Below are positions 7,745 to 15,904 of a DNA stretch of 64,000 nt, in pieces. The notes under the pieces are model-generated. The model was not told where the DNA came from. It was given only the letters and a program-made list of their open reading frames with translations, and made no database searches. Every line of letters begins with the position of its first letter. Within the stretch, counting starts at the first letter, position 1. Both the position numbers and the translations under genes were made by a program. Source of the DNA: Paracoccus sp. Z118 (GTDB lineage Bacteria > Pseudomonadota > Alphaproteobacteria > Rhodobacterales > Rhodobacteraceae); the NCBI RefSeq assembly GCF_019061185.1, contig NZ_JAHQZU010000007.1, positions 124,001 through 188,000 on the forward strand. The letters run 5' to 3'.

Positions 7745-10111
7745 CTACTCCGGCACCTGCTGCCCCAGCAGCGCCGATGGCTGCGTCGGTTCCGGCTCGC
7801 TGACCGGATGCGCCGCCTCGCCGGTCAGCCGCTCTGCCACCTCGGCGGCGAGCGACTCCAGCAGCCGCATCTCGTCCTCGTCCAGCGCCCGCGTCTCGCC
7901 GTGGATCAGCGCCAGCGCGCCGAGGATCACGCCGTCCGTGCGGCGGATCGGCGCGGCGGCGAAGGCGCGGGCCGACCAGCTTCGCAGCACGGGGTTTTCC
8001 GCCAGATCCGGGTCGCGCTCGATGTCGGGAACCATCAGCGCCTCGCCGTCCGCCAGCAGCTGCGCGGCGATCGGGGCGGCGTGGGGCAGCAGGATCAGGT
8101 CGCGCCCGTCGCTGGTGCGCGCGCCGGGCAGGTCGCGGCTGGCGCCGATGACCAGCTCATGCTCGGCCTCGATGGCGAGGATCGCGGCGGCGCGCATGTC
8201 GAAGACATCGGCGGCGCGCTTGGCCAGATCGTCCAGATCCTCGCGCAGGTCCGCATCGTCCAGCGCGACGCCGCGCAGCGCCTCGGTCCGGGTCGCAGCG
8301 GCCTGCGGGTCCTGCACGACCTCTGCCGCGCCCTCGGCATGCGTCACCATGCGGACGATCCGCGCCACCGCCTCCTCGATCGAGGCGACCACCGCATCCG
8401 CCCCCAGCGCCTCGCGCCGCCTGCCGTCAAGCTGGTCCTGCGGCACGCCCCAGAAACCCAGCACGACCTGCACCCCTGGCCAGCGGGCGCGGATGCGGCG
8501 GGCGAGGTTGCGGGCGGCCGCATCCGGCTGGCGGCTGAAGAAGCTCAGCAGCACGACCTCCACCCCCTCCAGCTCCAGCCCGGCGACGTGGCGGGACGTG
8601 ATGCTGCCCGCCGCCCGCTCGGTCGCGGCGATGCCGTCCAGCCGCAGCGCATGGGCCAGCATCTCGCAGGCGAGGCGGTCAAGCTCCCACTTGCCGGCGA
8701 TGCAGGCGACGCGGGGCGGCGCATCCTCGGGGATGTCCGCCGGGTATTCCTCGCGCAGGCTGTCCAGCAGCGTGTCCATGCCGCTCGCGATCCGCAGCCG
8801 GTGTTCGGCGCGGGCGTTGTTGAGGTAATCCGTGCTGGCCTGCCGCAGCACCTCCATCCCCTCGTCGCTGTAGAACTCGGCGACCGAGCTTTCCTCGATC
8901 ACGTCCTCGGCGATCTCGATGGCCTCGTCGGGATCGTTGGCGATCAGGCGCTGATAGATGCGGGTCTGCCGGCTGAGCGCGGGGCTGGAGCCGAGCAGCG
9001 TTTCAAGGATGGAAAGCTGCGGAAGGTAGCGCCCGACGACCAGCAGGCAGACGGTCAGCGGCGTGGACAGCACCAGCCCCACCGGCCCCCAGATCGCGGT
9101 CCAGAAGGTCGCGGCGGCGATCAGCGACAGCGCCGACAGGCCCGTGCTGGTGCCGTAGAGCAGCGGCTCGACGATGTTGTTGGACACCAGTTCCAGCACC
9201 AGGATCAGCCCGGCGGTCAGCAGCACCATGTTCCAGCCGGGGTCCACCGCGAAAGCGAGGCTCAGCGGGAAGACCGCCGACAGGACCGGCCCGACATAGG
9301 GGATGAACCGCATCACGGCGGCCAGAACGCCCCACAGCAGCCAGCCCGGCACCCCGATCAGGTAAAGCCCCAGCGCCATCGGGATGCCGTAGCTGACATT
9401 CACGATCAGCTGCATGACGAGATATTTCGAGATGCGCTTGCCCGCCTCCTCGATCGCGTCGGTCGAGCGGTAGAGATTGCCGCCCAGCATCCGCAGCAGC
9501 CGGTTCCGCAGATCGCCCTGATCCAGCAGGATCAGCACCACGAAGACCAGCACGATGCCGGCCGTGACCAGCGGGGCGAGAACCGGCGTCAGCCACAGTA
9601 TCGCCGTCTCGAACGGGGACACCGGCTCGGGGATGACGCGGACGCGCTGCGCGGGCACCTCGTCGCCGCCGCCGACAGCCTCGGCCACCTCCTCCTGCAC
9701 GGTATCGACGGTGCGGAGCGCGCCTTCCAGAAAGCCCGGCCCCTCCATCCGGGCGCCGAGATCCTCGATCTTGGCGCGGATCGTGGACTGGTAGGTGGGA
9801 AGCTGCTCGCTGAGACTGCGGACCTGCACCCCGACGACCGTGCCGATGCCGCCCAGCACCGCCAGCACCAGCGCCATGGTGAGCGCCACCCCGAGGATGC
9901 GCGGCACCCCGCGCCGCGCCATCCAGCCGACCAGCGGCCCCAGCACGAAGCTGATGAGGAAAGCGATGGCGAGCGGGATCAGGATCGTCTGCCCGAGATA
10001 GAGCGCCGCGACGACGATGGCGGCGATCACCAGCGCGGCGGCGAGGCGGACGACATCGGTCTGTTGCGGGGCGGCGGCGGGTTCGCTGGGGGGCGGAATG
10101 GGCGGGATCAC
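7745..10111 (-). CDS. AI-2E family transporter fused to B12-binding-like and GAF-like domains
   Basis: 788 residues, about twice the usual AI-2E transporter. Residues ~20-370 are the membrane domain: two N-terminal hydrophobic helices, a soluble loop, then spans around the hallmark FIPYVGPVLSAVFP and the C-terminal hairpin. A helical linker (~385-455) follows. Residues ~460-590 look like a Rossmann-type cobalamin-binding-like fold (start RVACIAGKWELDRLACEML), but the DxHxxG cobalamin ligand motif is missing. Residues ~610-770 look like a GAF domain, with the RDLPG...ILLPHAAPIAAQLL and ILGALALIHG segments. The start is GTG at 10111 with a weak ribosome-binding site. The fusion suggests a transporter gated or monitored by a cytoplasmic sensor; that is inference. 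Confidence 0.82.
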   Translation of the reverse strand: MIPPIPPPSEPAAAPQQTDVVRLAAALVIAAIVVAALYLGQTILIPLAIAFLISFVLGPLVGWMARRGVPRILGVALTMALVLAVLGGIGTVVGVQVRSLSEQLPTYQSTIRAKIEDLGARMEGPGFLEGALRTVDTVQEEVAEAVGGGDEVPAQRVRVIPEPVSPFETAILWLTPVLAPLVTAGIVLVFVVLILLDQGDLRNRLLRMLGGNLYRSTDAIEEAGKRISKYLVMQLIVNVSYGIPMALGLYLIGVPGWLLWGVLAAVMRFIPYVGPVLSAVFPLSLAFAVDPGWNMVLLTAGLILVLELVSNNIVEPLLYGTSTGLSALSLIAAATFWTAIWGPVGLVLSTPLTVCLLVVGRYLPQLSILETLLGSSPALSRQTRIYQRLIANDPDEAIEIAEDVIEESSVAEFYSDEGMEVLRQASTDYLNNARAEHRLRIASGMDTLLDSLREEYPADIPEDAPPRVACIAGKWELDRLACEMLAHALRLDGIAATERAAGSITSRHVAGLELEGVEVVLLSFFSRQPDAAARNLARRIRARWPGVQVVLGFWGVPQDQLDGRRREALGADAVVASIEEAVARIVRMVTHAEGAAEVVQDPQAAATRTEALRGVALDDADLREDLDDLAKRAADVFDMRAAAILAIEAEHELVIGASRDLPGARTSDGRDLILLPHAAPIAAQLLADGEALMVPDIERDPDLAENPVLRSWSARAFAAAPIRRTDGVILGALALIHGETRALDEDEMRLLESLAAEVAERLTGEAAHPVSEPEPTQPSALLGQQVPE

Positions 10112-10340
10112 GGGGCACCAGTGCTGAGGGCGGAGCGCGGCGTGAAGGGCACCCCCCAGCTGCGTGGCTCAAGCGCCGGCGGGGCGGGGCGGTTCCCTTG
10201 ATCCATGGTCGAGAGGCTATGTGTGCAACAGAGCGCCTTGCCGGTAGCCGCGAGTTGACGGGCAAGCGGCCCGAAGATTGGAAGGGGCCAGGGGAGCGCC
10301 TCGCCCCCACCTTCTTGGAAGCGGCCTGCATGAACGGGAC

Positions 10341-10487
10341 CCGCTGAAGGAAACGGGCCACAAGCCCGTTTCTGGGCGGAGCTTTGACGCCAGCACGACA
10401 GAGGGACGCGCCCGCACGGGTGGGCGCGAACGCGCCCGCCAAGGGGCGGGCGGGCGCGTCCCGGTCCGCTCTGGGCGGACCGGGGGG
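10341..10487 (+). repeat. R1 multi-hairpin repeat, copy A
   Basis: Near full-length copy. In order: stem 1 GGAAACGGGC-cacaa-GCCCGTTTCT; the linker CTTTGACGCCAGCACGACAG; a long arm GGACGCGCCCGC pairing with GCGGGCGCGTCC about 45 bases later and enclosing GGGCGCG-aa-CGCGCCC; and stem 4 CCCGGTCCGC pairing with GCGGACCGGG. The same order recurs at 19161, 38541 and 50024. Confidence 0.85.
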
Positions 10488-10580
10488 ATGTCGCGGCACA
10501 GGAGGGCTTGCGGCGGAGATGGCACGAGTTCAGCCCCGCTGGATGGGGGAAGTTGCCGTCAGATAGCCGTGGACAGTCCA

Positions 10581-10612
10581 GTCGGCAGGTTCGAGTCCGT
10601 CCGGCGCCACCC
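10581..10612 (+). other. tRNA 3'-end-like stretch (possible remnant)
   Basis: The stretch reads GGCAGGTTCGAGTCC then GTCCGGCGCCACCC, which resembles a T-loop followed by an acceptor 3' strand and a near-CCA end. The expected T-stem pairs only partly, no D-arm or anticodon arm can be drawn upstream, and the end is CCC, not CCA. It is not a working tRNA; it could be an old attachment-site remnant or chance. Confidence 0.25.
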
Positions 10613-10640
10613 AAGCCGATTGCCGTAGTCGAGGCCGACG

Positions 10641-10672
10641 AGACGAGGAGACGAGGAGACGAGGAGACGAGA
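10641..10672. repeat. Octamer tandem repeat AGACGAGG x ~4
   Basis: Three perfect AGACGAGG units are followed by a fourth, AGACGAGA. Non-coding simple repeat, 22 bases from the stop of the nucleoside hydrolase; probably variable between strains by slippage. Confidence 0.8.
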
Positions 10673-10694
10673 GCCGCCCGGCTGACAACCCCGC

Positions 10695-11630
10695 TCACCC
10701 CCCGAGCGAGCGACGGTAAATCCCGTGCACGGCGGCACGGTCCACCGTCTCCACCACCCGCAGCTTCCGCGTCCCCAGCCGGCCCGACGGGTCCACCACC
10801 GTCATCCCCCGCGTGATCCCTGCGGACAGCGCCACGTCCACGCTCGCCTCCAGCGCGCCCGTCACGATGCCCGGCTCGATCAGCACCGCCGCCGCGAGCG
10901 GATCGACATACTCCATCACGTCCCCGCCGCCTCGCGCGACATGGGTGCGGCGCGTGTGGTCCCCGAGCGCCTTGCCGAAGCGCCGCAGGGCGCTGTCCGG
11001 CACCGCCTCCAGCATCGCGTCCAGCGCCGCGCCGTCGATGACATGGGACGTGCAGGCCTCCCACGGGACCAGCGTCGCCTCCAGCCCGGCGCGGAACACG
11101 ATGGCGGCCGCCTCGGGGTCGGCGTAGATGTTGAACTCGGCCGCGGGGGTCACGTTGCCGCGCCCGTTCAGGGTGCCGCCCATGATCGTGACATGGCCGA
11201 TGCCCGCAGCGATCGCCGGATCGCGCCGCAGCGCCAGCGCGAGATTGGTCAGCGGGCCGATCATCAGCAGGTCCACCCTGCCGCCCCGCGCCGCCGCCTC
11301 CGACGCCGCCGCGCAAAGCACCCCCGGCGCGTCGCGCCCGGCGATCTCGGCCACGGCGTCGGGGCGCGGCGCACCGCCGAGGCCGTCTTCGCCATGGATC
11401 TCCTGCGCGTGGACGGGTTCCTGCACCAGCGGCCGCTCCGCGCCCGCATGAACCGGGATCGCCGCCCCGGCGACGCCCAGCACCGCAAGAATGTTCGCGC
11501 TCGCCTGATCCAGCGGCACGTTGCCGAAGACGGTCGTGATCGCCGCCGGCGCGCGGCCGTTCGCCAGCAGCATCAGCAGCGCCTGCGCGTCGTCCACGCC
11601 GCCGTCGGTATCGAGGATCAGGGGGTTCAT
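10695..11630 (-). CDS. Nucleoside hydrolase (inosine-uridine preferring family)
   Basis: 311 residues. It would split the N-glycosidic bond of purine or pyrimidine ribonucleosides to ribose and base. The Ca2+-binding N-terminus reads ILDTDGGVDDAQAL, where most family members have DTDPGxDDA; the Asp residues that bind calcium and ribose are kept. A second signature EFNIYADPEAA lies mid-protein, and the substrate loop NPxx is replaced by TPAAEFN. The start at 11630 has a strong ribosome-binding site, AAGGAG, six bases upstream. No nucleoside transporter is adjacent. Substrate preference is unknown. Confidence 0.88.
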   Translation of the reverse strand: MNPLILDTDGGVDDAQALLMLLANGRAPAAITTVFGNVPLDQASANILAVLGVAGAAIPVHAGAERPLVQEPVHAQEIHGEDGLGGAPRPDAVAEIAGRDAPGVLCAAASEAAARGGRVDLLMIGPLTNLALALRRDPAIAAGIGHVTIMGGTLNGRGNVTPAAEFNIYADPEAAAIVFRAGLEATLVPWEACTSHVIDGAALDAMLEAVPDSALRRFGKALGDHTRRTHVARGGGDVMEYVDPLAAAVLIEPGIVTGALEASVDVALSAGITRGMTVVDPSGRLGTRKLRVVETVDRAAVHGIYRRSLGG

Positions 11631-11899
11631 GGCGGCTCCTTGCTGCGGCTGGTGACGCGCAGTTGATGCCGCCCCCGGCCGCGTTGTCAAAGCCGATCCG
11701 CAGGGAGAGCGGGGAACTGAAACGGATTTGGCGGAATGGTGGGGTGAGCCCCACGCCGCGCGGAGTTGCGTTCCGACGCCTCACCTCTTCGAGCCCGCCG
11801 TCCCCGGCGAAATAGCGGCGTGAATCTCAGCAGCGCGGCGTTCCGTGAGATTCACCCCTCACCAACCCGCCGGCAGTCCCGCCGCCCGGCAGGTTGCCC

Positions 11900-13072
11900 T
11901 TACCCCTCGATCCGCGCCGCTGCGCGGTCCAGCCGCGTCACGGCCTCGGCGATCTCGTCGTCTGTGATGTTCAGCGGCGGCAGCAGGCGCAGCGTGTCGT
12001 CGGCGGCGGGGACGGTCAGCAGCCGCTCGGCATAGCCCGCCTCGACCAGCTCCGAGGGGGAGACCCTGCATTTCAGCCCCAGCATCAGCCCCTGCCCGCG
12101 CACGCTGTCGAACACGTCCGGGTGGCCCGCGACCAGACCTTCGAGCTTCTGCCGCAGCAGGCCCGCCTTGCGGTTCACCTCGGCCAGGAACTCGGGCGCG
12201 GCGATGATGTCCATGACCTTGCAGCCGACCGCGCAAGCCAGCGGGTTGCCGCCATAGGTCGAGCCGTGGGTGCCCGCCGTCATCGGCGCCGCCGCCACCT
12301 CGGTGGCCAGCACCGCGCCAAGGGGGAAGCCGCCGCCGATGCCCTTGGCGACCATCATGATGTCGGGCGTGACCCCCGACCATTCATGCGCGAAAAGCCG
12401 CCCCGTGCGGCCCATGCCGCATTGCACCTCGTCGAAGACCAGCAGGCAGCCGGTCGTCTCGCGCAACTCGGCGAGCAGCGCCATCGTCTCGTCGCCCAGC
12501 GGGCGGATGCCGCCCTCGCCCTGGATCGGCTCGACCATGATCGCGGCGGTGCGGCTCGTCACCGCGTCGCGCAGCGCCTCGGCATCGTCCCACGGCACCT
12601 GATGGAAGCCGGGCATGAGCGGGCCGTAGCCCTTGGTCATCTTCTCGGACCCCGCCGCCGCGATCGCGCCGGTCGAGCGGCCGTGGAAGGCGCCGGCGAA
12701 GGTCACGATCTCGGTCCGGTCGGGCTCGCCCGCGTGGTCCCAGTATTTGCGGACCATCTTGATCGCCAGCTCCGCCGCCTCGGTGCCCGAGTTGGTGACG
12801 AACACCGTGTCGGCGAAGGTCGCGGCGACCAGCCGCTCGGCCAGCGCTTGCTGCTGCGGGATCTGGTAGAGGTTCGAGACATGCCAGATCCGCCCCGCCT
12901 GCTCGGTCAGCGCGGCGACCAGATCGGGGTTGGCGTGACCCAGCGAGTTCACCGCAATCCCCGAGCCGAGATCCAGATATCGGGTGCCGTCCGCCGTGAT
13001 GGCCCAGGCGCCCTCGCCCCGTTCAAAGGCGATGGGGGCGCGGTTGTAGGTCGGCAGGACGGGCGGAATCAT
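11900..13072 (-). CDS. argD: Acetylornithine aminotransferase
   Basis: 390 residues, class III PLP aminotransferase of arginine biosynthesis; it converts N-acetylglutamate semialdehyde to N-acetylornithine and may also serve lysine biosynthesis. Seen: YLDLGSGIAVNSLGHANP near the N-terminus, the PLP phosphate site NSGTEAAELAIKM, LVFDEVQCGMGRTG, and the PLP lysine in MMVAKGIGGGFPLGA. The start at 13072 (MIPPVLPTYNR) matches family N-termini; the upstream extension is Pro-rich and non-coding. In many Rhodobacteraceae argD is followed by argF, but here the next gene on the strand is a nucleoside hydrolase after a 269-base gap. gabT at 34587-35906 is a distant paralogue. Confidence 0.92.
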   Translation of the reverse strand: MIPPVLPTYNRAPIAFERGEGAWAITADGTRYLDLGSGIAVNSLGHANPDLVAALTEQAGRIWHVSNLYQIPQQQALAERLVAATFADTVFVTNSGTEAAELAIKMVRKYWDHAGEPDRTEIVTFAGAFHGRSTGAIAAAGSEKMTKGYGPLMPGFHQVPWDDAEALRDAVTSRTAAIMVEPIQGEGGIRPLGDETMALLAELRETTGCLLVFDEVQCGMGRTGRLFAHEWSGVTPDIMMVAKGIGGGFPLGAVLATEVAAAPMTAGTHGSTYGGNPLACAVGCKVMDIIAAPEFLAEVNRKAGLLRQKLEGLVAGHPDVFDSVRGQGLMLGLKCRVSPSELVEAGYAERLLTVPAADDTLRLLPPLNITDDEIAEAVTRLDRAAARIEG

Positions 13073-13304
13073 GGCGGATTTCCTCGGCTGGAACGGCGAT
13101 GAAGGCGGAAAGGGAAAGGCAGGCGGGACAGGACGCCCGGCGTCAACGTCGGGCACGGGCGATCGTGCGGGCGGTCCGGGCTGTCATGGCGGGACAGTGG
13201 TTCAGAACGGCGCGCTTCGCAAGGGCCCCCGACCGGCGGGCGGGCTGGACCCGCGCCGCCCGCCCGCGTTAACCTGCGCCGGACCGTTTCAGAGCAGGTG
13301 TCCG

Positions 13305-13541
13305 ATGCGCCCCGTCTTCGTCCAGTTCCGCTGCACCCCCGGCAAGGTCTATGAGGTCGCCGACGCGATCTATCAGCGCGAGGTGGTGAGCGAGCTCTAT
13401 TCCACCTCGGGCGATTTCGACCTGCTGGCGAAGGTCTATATCCCCGAGGATCAAGACGTGGGCCGCTGGCTGGACCAGAACCTGTTCGACATTCCGGGAA
13501 TCGGCCGGACGCTGACGACGATGACGTTCGGGGCGTTCTGA
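13305..13541 (+). CDS. Stand-alone Lrp/AsnC ligand-binding (RAM) domain protein
   Basis: 78 residues, consisting only of the Lrp/AsnC effector-binding domain: VFVQFRCTPGKVYEVADAI at the start, the central VSELYSTSGDFDLLAKVYI and a final RTLTTMTFGAF. There is no helix-turn-helix, so it cannot bind DNA by itself. Such proteins form ring-like oligomers and are thought to bind amino acids or modulate full-length Lrp proteins. It is divergent from argD, with 232 bases between the two starts. The R2 terminator-like repeat follows its stop by five bases. Confidence 0.88.
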   Translation: MRPVFVQFRCTPGKVYEVADAIYQREVVSELYSTSGDFDLLAKVYIPEDQDVGRWLDQNLFDIPGIGRTLTTMTFGAF

Positions 13542-13546
13542 GCGGC

Positions 13547-13600
13547 AAGAACCGGGGCGCTGCCCCGGACCCCGGGATATTTACAGACAGAAGATCCCGG
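13547..13600 (+). repeat. R2 hairpin repeat, copy a
   Basis: CCGGGGC-gct-GCCCCGG hairpin, then CCCCGGGATATTTACAGACAGAAGAT. It begins five bases after the stop of the Lrp-like gene, in its sense direction, and lies between convergent genes (pit ends at 13623). Confidence 0.85.
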
Positions 13601-13622
13601 CAGCAGCGGGGCGCCCCCGTTC

Positions 13623-15047
13623 CTACTGCATCGCCGCGGAAAACAGCGCGGCGAGCGCGGCGCTCGCGGGCAGGGTGATCGCCCAGGCCAGCAGGATGCG
13701 GCGCACATGCGCGCGGCGGACGAGCGTGCGGCGGTGCGTCTCCTCGACCGGAAGCTGCTTGTAGCGCCGGTGGCGGCGGGCATCGTCCCATTCGCGGAAG
13801 AAGCCGACGCCGAAGATGCCGCCCACCGCGACATGGGTGGTCGAGACCGGCAGGCCCTGCCATGACGCGGCCAGCACGACGGTGCCGGTCGCCAGCGAGA
13901 CGCAGAACGCGCGCACCGGGTTCAGCCGGGTGATGCGGCTGCCCACCACCACCACCAGCCGCCGCCCGAAGAGCAGCGCCCCCAGCGCCAGCCCGCCCCC
14001 GGCGAGCAGGAAGATCCAGCCCGGCGCGAAGGCAGAGCCCTGTTCGCCCGATGCCTCCAGGATGAGCCACAGGGGCGCGGTCACGTTGCTGGAATCGTTG
14101 GCGCCGTGGGCAAAGCCCATCAGCACCGCCACCAGCACCAGCGGCAGGCCGAAGAGATCGCGCGACTTCGCGCGGACCTCTCCGGCACTGGCGAAGCGGC
14201 GGGCCATGTGCCGGCGCGCGGCAAGCGTCGCCGCCCCGCCCGCCCCTGCCATCGCCCCCAGCGTGACCGCCGTCTGCTGTCCGAGATGACCGCCGAGCAG
14301 GATGCCGGCCGCCAGCGCCGCCATCGTCCCGATCATGCCGGAGAGCCAGCGCCGGGCCGCGCGGTCCCGCTCGGGCGCGTCGTCGATCTTTTGGCGGATC
14401 AGCGCCAGCAGCCCCGCCGCCAGCGCGCCGGAGGCCAGCGGCGAGACGATCCAGCCCCCCGCGATCATCGCGATGCCCGGCCAGTTCACCGCCGTTGCGC
14501 CGAACGCCGCCATTCCGGCCCCCGCGATCCCGCCCACGACCGAGTGGGTGGTGCTGACCGGCGCTCCCGCCCAGGTCGCGATGTTGACCCAGATCGCCGC
14601 GGCCAGCAGCGCCGCCAGCATCACCGGCGCGGCCGAGCCGCCCGCCAGCATCTGGCGCGGATCGACGATCCCGAGGCTGAGCGTGGCGCTGACCTTGCGC
14701 CCGGCGAGGACCGCGCCCGCGATCTCGGCCGTCGCGACCAGCGCAAGGCCGGTGCCGATGCCGATCGCCCGAGCGCCAACGGCGGGCGCCAGCGAGTTGC
14801 TGACATCGTTGGCCCCGATCGCCAGCGCGAGATAGGCGGCGAGCGCCACCCCCGCCAGCACGGTCACCTGCCCCGTGGTCGCCTGCGGCAGCGCCGCGAC
14901 CGCGATCACCACCACGACCGCCACGAACAGGACCGCCAGCCCGACGCGCGCCAGGGGACGCATCGACTGAGATCCCGCCTGCTCGGCCGCGGACAGGCGG
15001 TCGAGATCCTTGTCCAGAATATGGAGCTGGCGGGGGGATCGGATCAT
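13623..15047 (-). CDS. pit: Inorganic phosphate transporter, PiT family
   Basis: 474 residues, low-affinity phosphate:cation symporter of the inner membrane. Both inverted-repeat family signatures are present: GANDVSNSLAPAVGARAIG in the first half and GANDSSNVTAPLWLI in the second, each followed by VSTTHSVVGGIAGAG or VSTTHVAVGGIFGVG. A charged N-terminal stretch (~30 residues) precedes the first span, with a longer central cytoplasmic loop rich in Arg/Ala. The start at 15047 (MIRSPRQLHILDKDLDRL) is preceded in frame by non-coding-like sequence. The usual PhoU-like partner is not in the window. No Pho box was found upstream. Confidence 0.9.
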   Translation of the reverse strand: MIRSPRQLHILDKDLDRLSAAEQAGSQSMRPLARVGLAVLFVAVVVVIAVAALPQATTGQVTVLAGVALAAYLALAIGANDVSNSLAPAVGARAIGIGTGLALVATAEIAGAVLAGRKVSATLSLGIVDPRQMLAGGSAAPVMLAALLAAAIWVNIATWAGAPVSTTHSVVGGIAGAGMAAFGATAVNWPGIAMIAGGWIVSPLASGALAAGLLALIRQKIDDAPERDRAARRWLSGMIGTMAALAAGILLGGHLGQQTAVTLGAMAGAGGAATLAARRHMARRFASAGEVRAKSRDLFGLPLVLVAVLMGFAHGANDSSNVTAPLWLILEASGEQGSAFAPGWIFLLAGGGLALGALLFGRRLVVVVGSRITRLNPVRAFCVSLATGTVVLAASWQGLPVSTTHVAVGGIFGVGFFREWDDARRHRRYKQLPVEETHRRTLVRRAHVRRILLAWAITLPASAALAALFSAAMQ

Positions 15048-15235
15048 GCACGGCACGCTACTGGCGTGCGGCGGCTGGTTCAATCGTCGCGAAGTGGCGG
15101 CGATGGACCGCAGGGGCTGCCTTCCTTGCGGGCCGCTCGCAAGTGGGATGGCCTGAGAGCGGGGTGCTGGCACAATCGAAAGCACCTTGATTCGAGCACA
15201 AACTGCGCGGATCGGGGTGTCCCCGGCGCGGGTGT

Positions 15236-15317
15236 TGCAGGGTGGAATTTTCACCCTGCGGCGCGAGGGGCGGGGCTTGCCATTCCATGAAGGCCACCGT
15301 TTCCCGATGCTCACCCC
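15236..15317. repeat. Upstream-of-pit duplication, unit 1
   Basis: It begins TGCAGGGTGGAATT (15236-15249) and ends with a 26-bp segment, GGCCACCGTTTCCCGATGCT plus CACCCC (15292-15317), that matches 15424-15449 at 25 of 26 positions. The two units lie 131-132 bp apart with a diverged middle. They fill most of the 395-bp gap 15048-15442, in which I see no gene. Confidence 0.75.
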
Positions 15318-15366
15318 GCCGCCGGGCAAAAGCCTGCTCTCGCAGAGGCGGCCTCCGCTCCCGTGC

Positions 15367-15449
15367 TGCAGGATGGAATTAACCGCCCCCGCTCTGTTTG
15401 ACCCGGTTCACCATACCATGGAGGGCCACCGTTTCCCGGTGCTCACCCC
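15367..15449. repeat. Upstream-of-pit duplication, unit 2
   Basis: It begins TGCAGGATGGAATT (15367-15380) and ends at 15449 with the 26-bp segment shared with unit 1. Its last bases include the stop codon of the Nudix gene (15443-15445, minus strand), so unit 1 may derive from a local duplication of this 3' end. Confidence 0.75.
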
Positions 15450-15904
15450 CCGGCTTTCGCTCGTCCCAAGCCGCGCAGCAGTTGCCCCAGTTGCGCCTCT
15501 GCCACCAGATCCGCCGCTTCCATCGGTTCCCACCAGCGGCGGGTGCGTTCGGCGGCTTCGGGGTAGTCGTCGGCCAGTTCGCGCACCGTGACCGGGAACA
15601 CTCGCACCTCGACCGGAACGGCGAAGCCGAGCGGCTGGTGCTTGTCGTAGCGGTAGCGGCCAAGCTCGCGCGTGGCGGCCTGCCCGCGCACGCCCGCCTC
15701 CTCCCACGCTTCCTGCATGGCGGCTTCGGCGAGGCTCAGGCCGGGGATCGGCCAGCCCTTGGGAATGATCCAGCGGCCGGTGTCGCGGCTGGTAATCATC
15801 AGCACCCGGCCGTCCGACGGATGCAGGCAGACCGCGCCGACCTGCATCGGCGGCGGCGGCGCGCCGAGCACGCGGCCGAGCATGCGCCGGAGCCCGCCTG
15901 CCAT
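15443..15904 (-). CDS. Nudix hydrolase (DIPP/MutT-like)
   Basis: 153 residues. The Nudix box is readable as GWPIPGLSLAEAAMQEAWEEAGV, with the EAWEEAG core that binds Mg2+. The lead-in WIIPKGW is typical of the diphosphoinositol-polyphosphate/diadenosine-polyphosphate phosphohydrolase group common in alphaproteobacteria, so hydrolysis of nucleoside or inositol pyrophosphates is likely; the exact substrate is unknown. The ATG at 15904 shares one base with the stop of arfB (TGATG), implying translational coupling; a GTG one codon earlier is possible. The 3' end lies in a duplicated segment (see 15367-15449). Confidence 0.85.
   Translation of the reverse strand: MAGGLRRMLGRVLGAPPPPMQVGAVCLHPSDGRVLMITSRDTGRWIIPKGWPIPGLSLAEAAMQEAWEEAGVRGQAATRELGRYRYDKHQPLGFAVPVEVRVFPVTVRELADDYPEAAERTRRWWEPMEAADLVAEAQLGQLLRGLGRAKAGG

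Larger units (their letters stand above)
10112..10694. other. 583-bp intergenic region, no gene
   Basis: It lies between the start of the AI-2E/GAF gene and the stop of the nucleoside hydrolase, both on the minus strand. It holds repeat R1 copy A (10341-10487), a tRNA 3'-end-like stretch (10581-10612) and an 8-bp tandem repeat (10641-10672). Frames through it stay open only because of high GC; no codon signature or ribosome-binding site supports a gene. 10112-10340 should carry the promoter of the transporter, but I see no clear -35/-10 pair. Confidence 0.7.

Noticed and set aside
10341..10487. R1 as a protein-coding repeat (reads like GPPKADRDAPARPLAGAF on the minus strand)
   Set aside because: Several frames are equally open, and base changes between copies keep stem pairing, not one reading frame; no start or ribosome-binding site is shared.
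10537..10612. A complete tRNA gene ending at 10612
   Set aside because: No D-arm or anticodon arm can be paired upstream, the T-stem is mostly mismatched and the end is CCC.
10108..11784. 558-residue minus-strand frame spanning the nucleoside hydrolase and the intergenic repeats
   Set aside because: Wrong frame for the hydrolase, and it passes through R1, which is open in several frames only because it is GC-rich.
15048..15442. Pho box upstream of pit
   Set aside because: No pair of CTGTCAT-like direct repeats with the right spacing was found.
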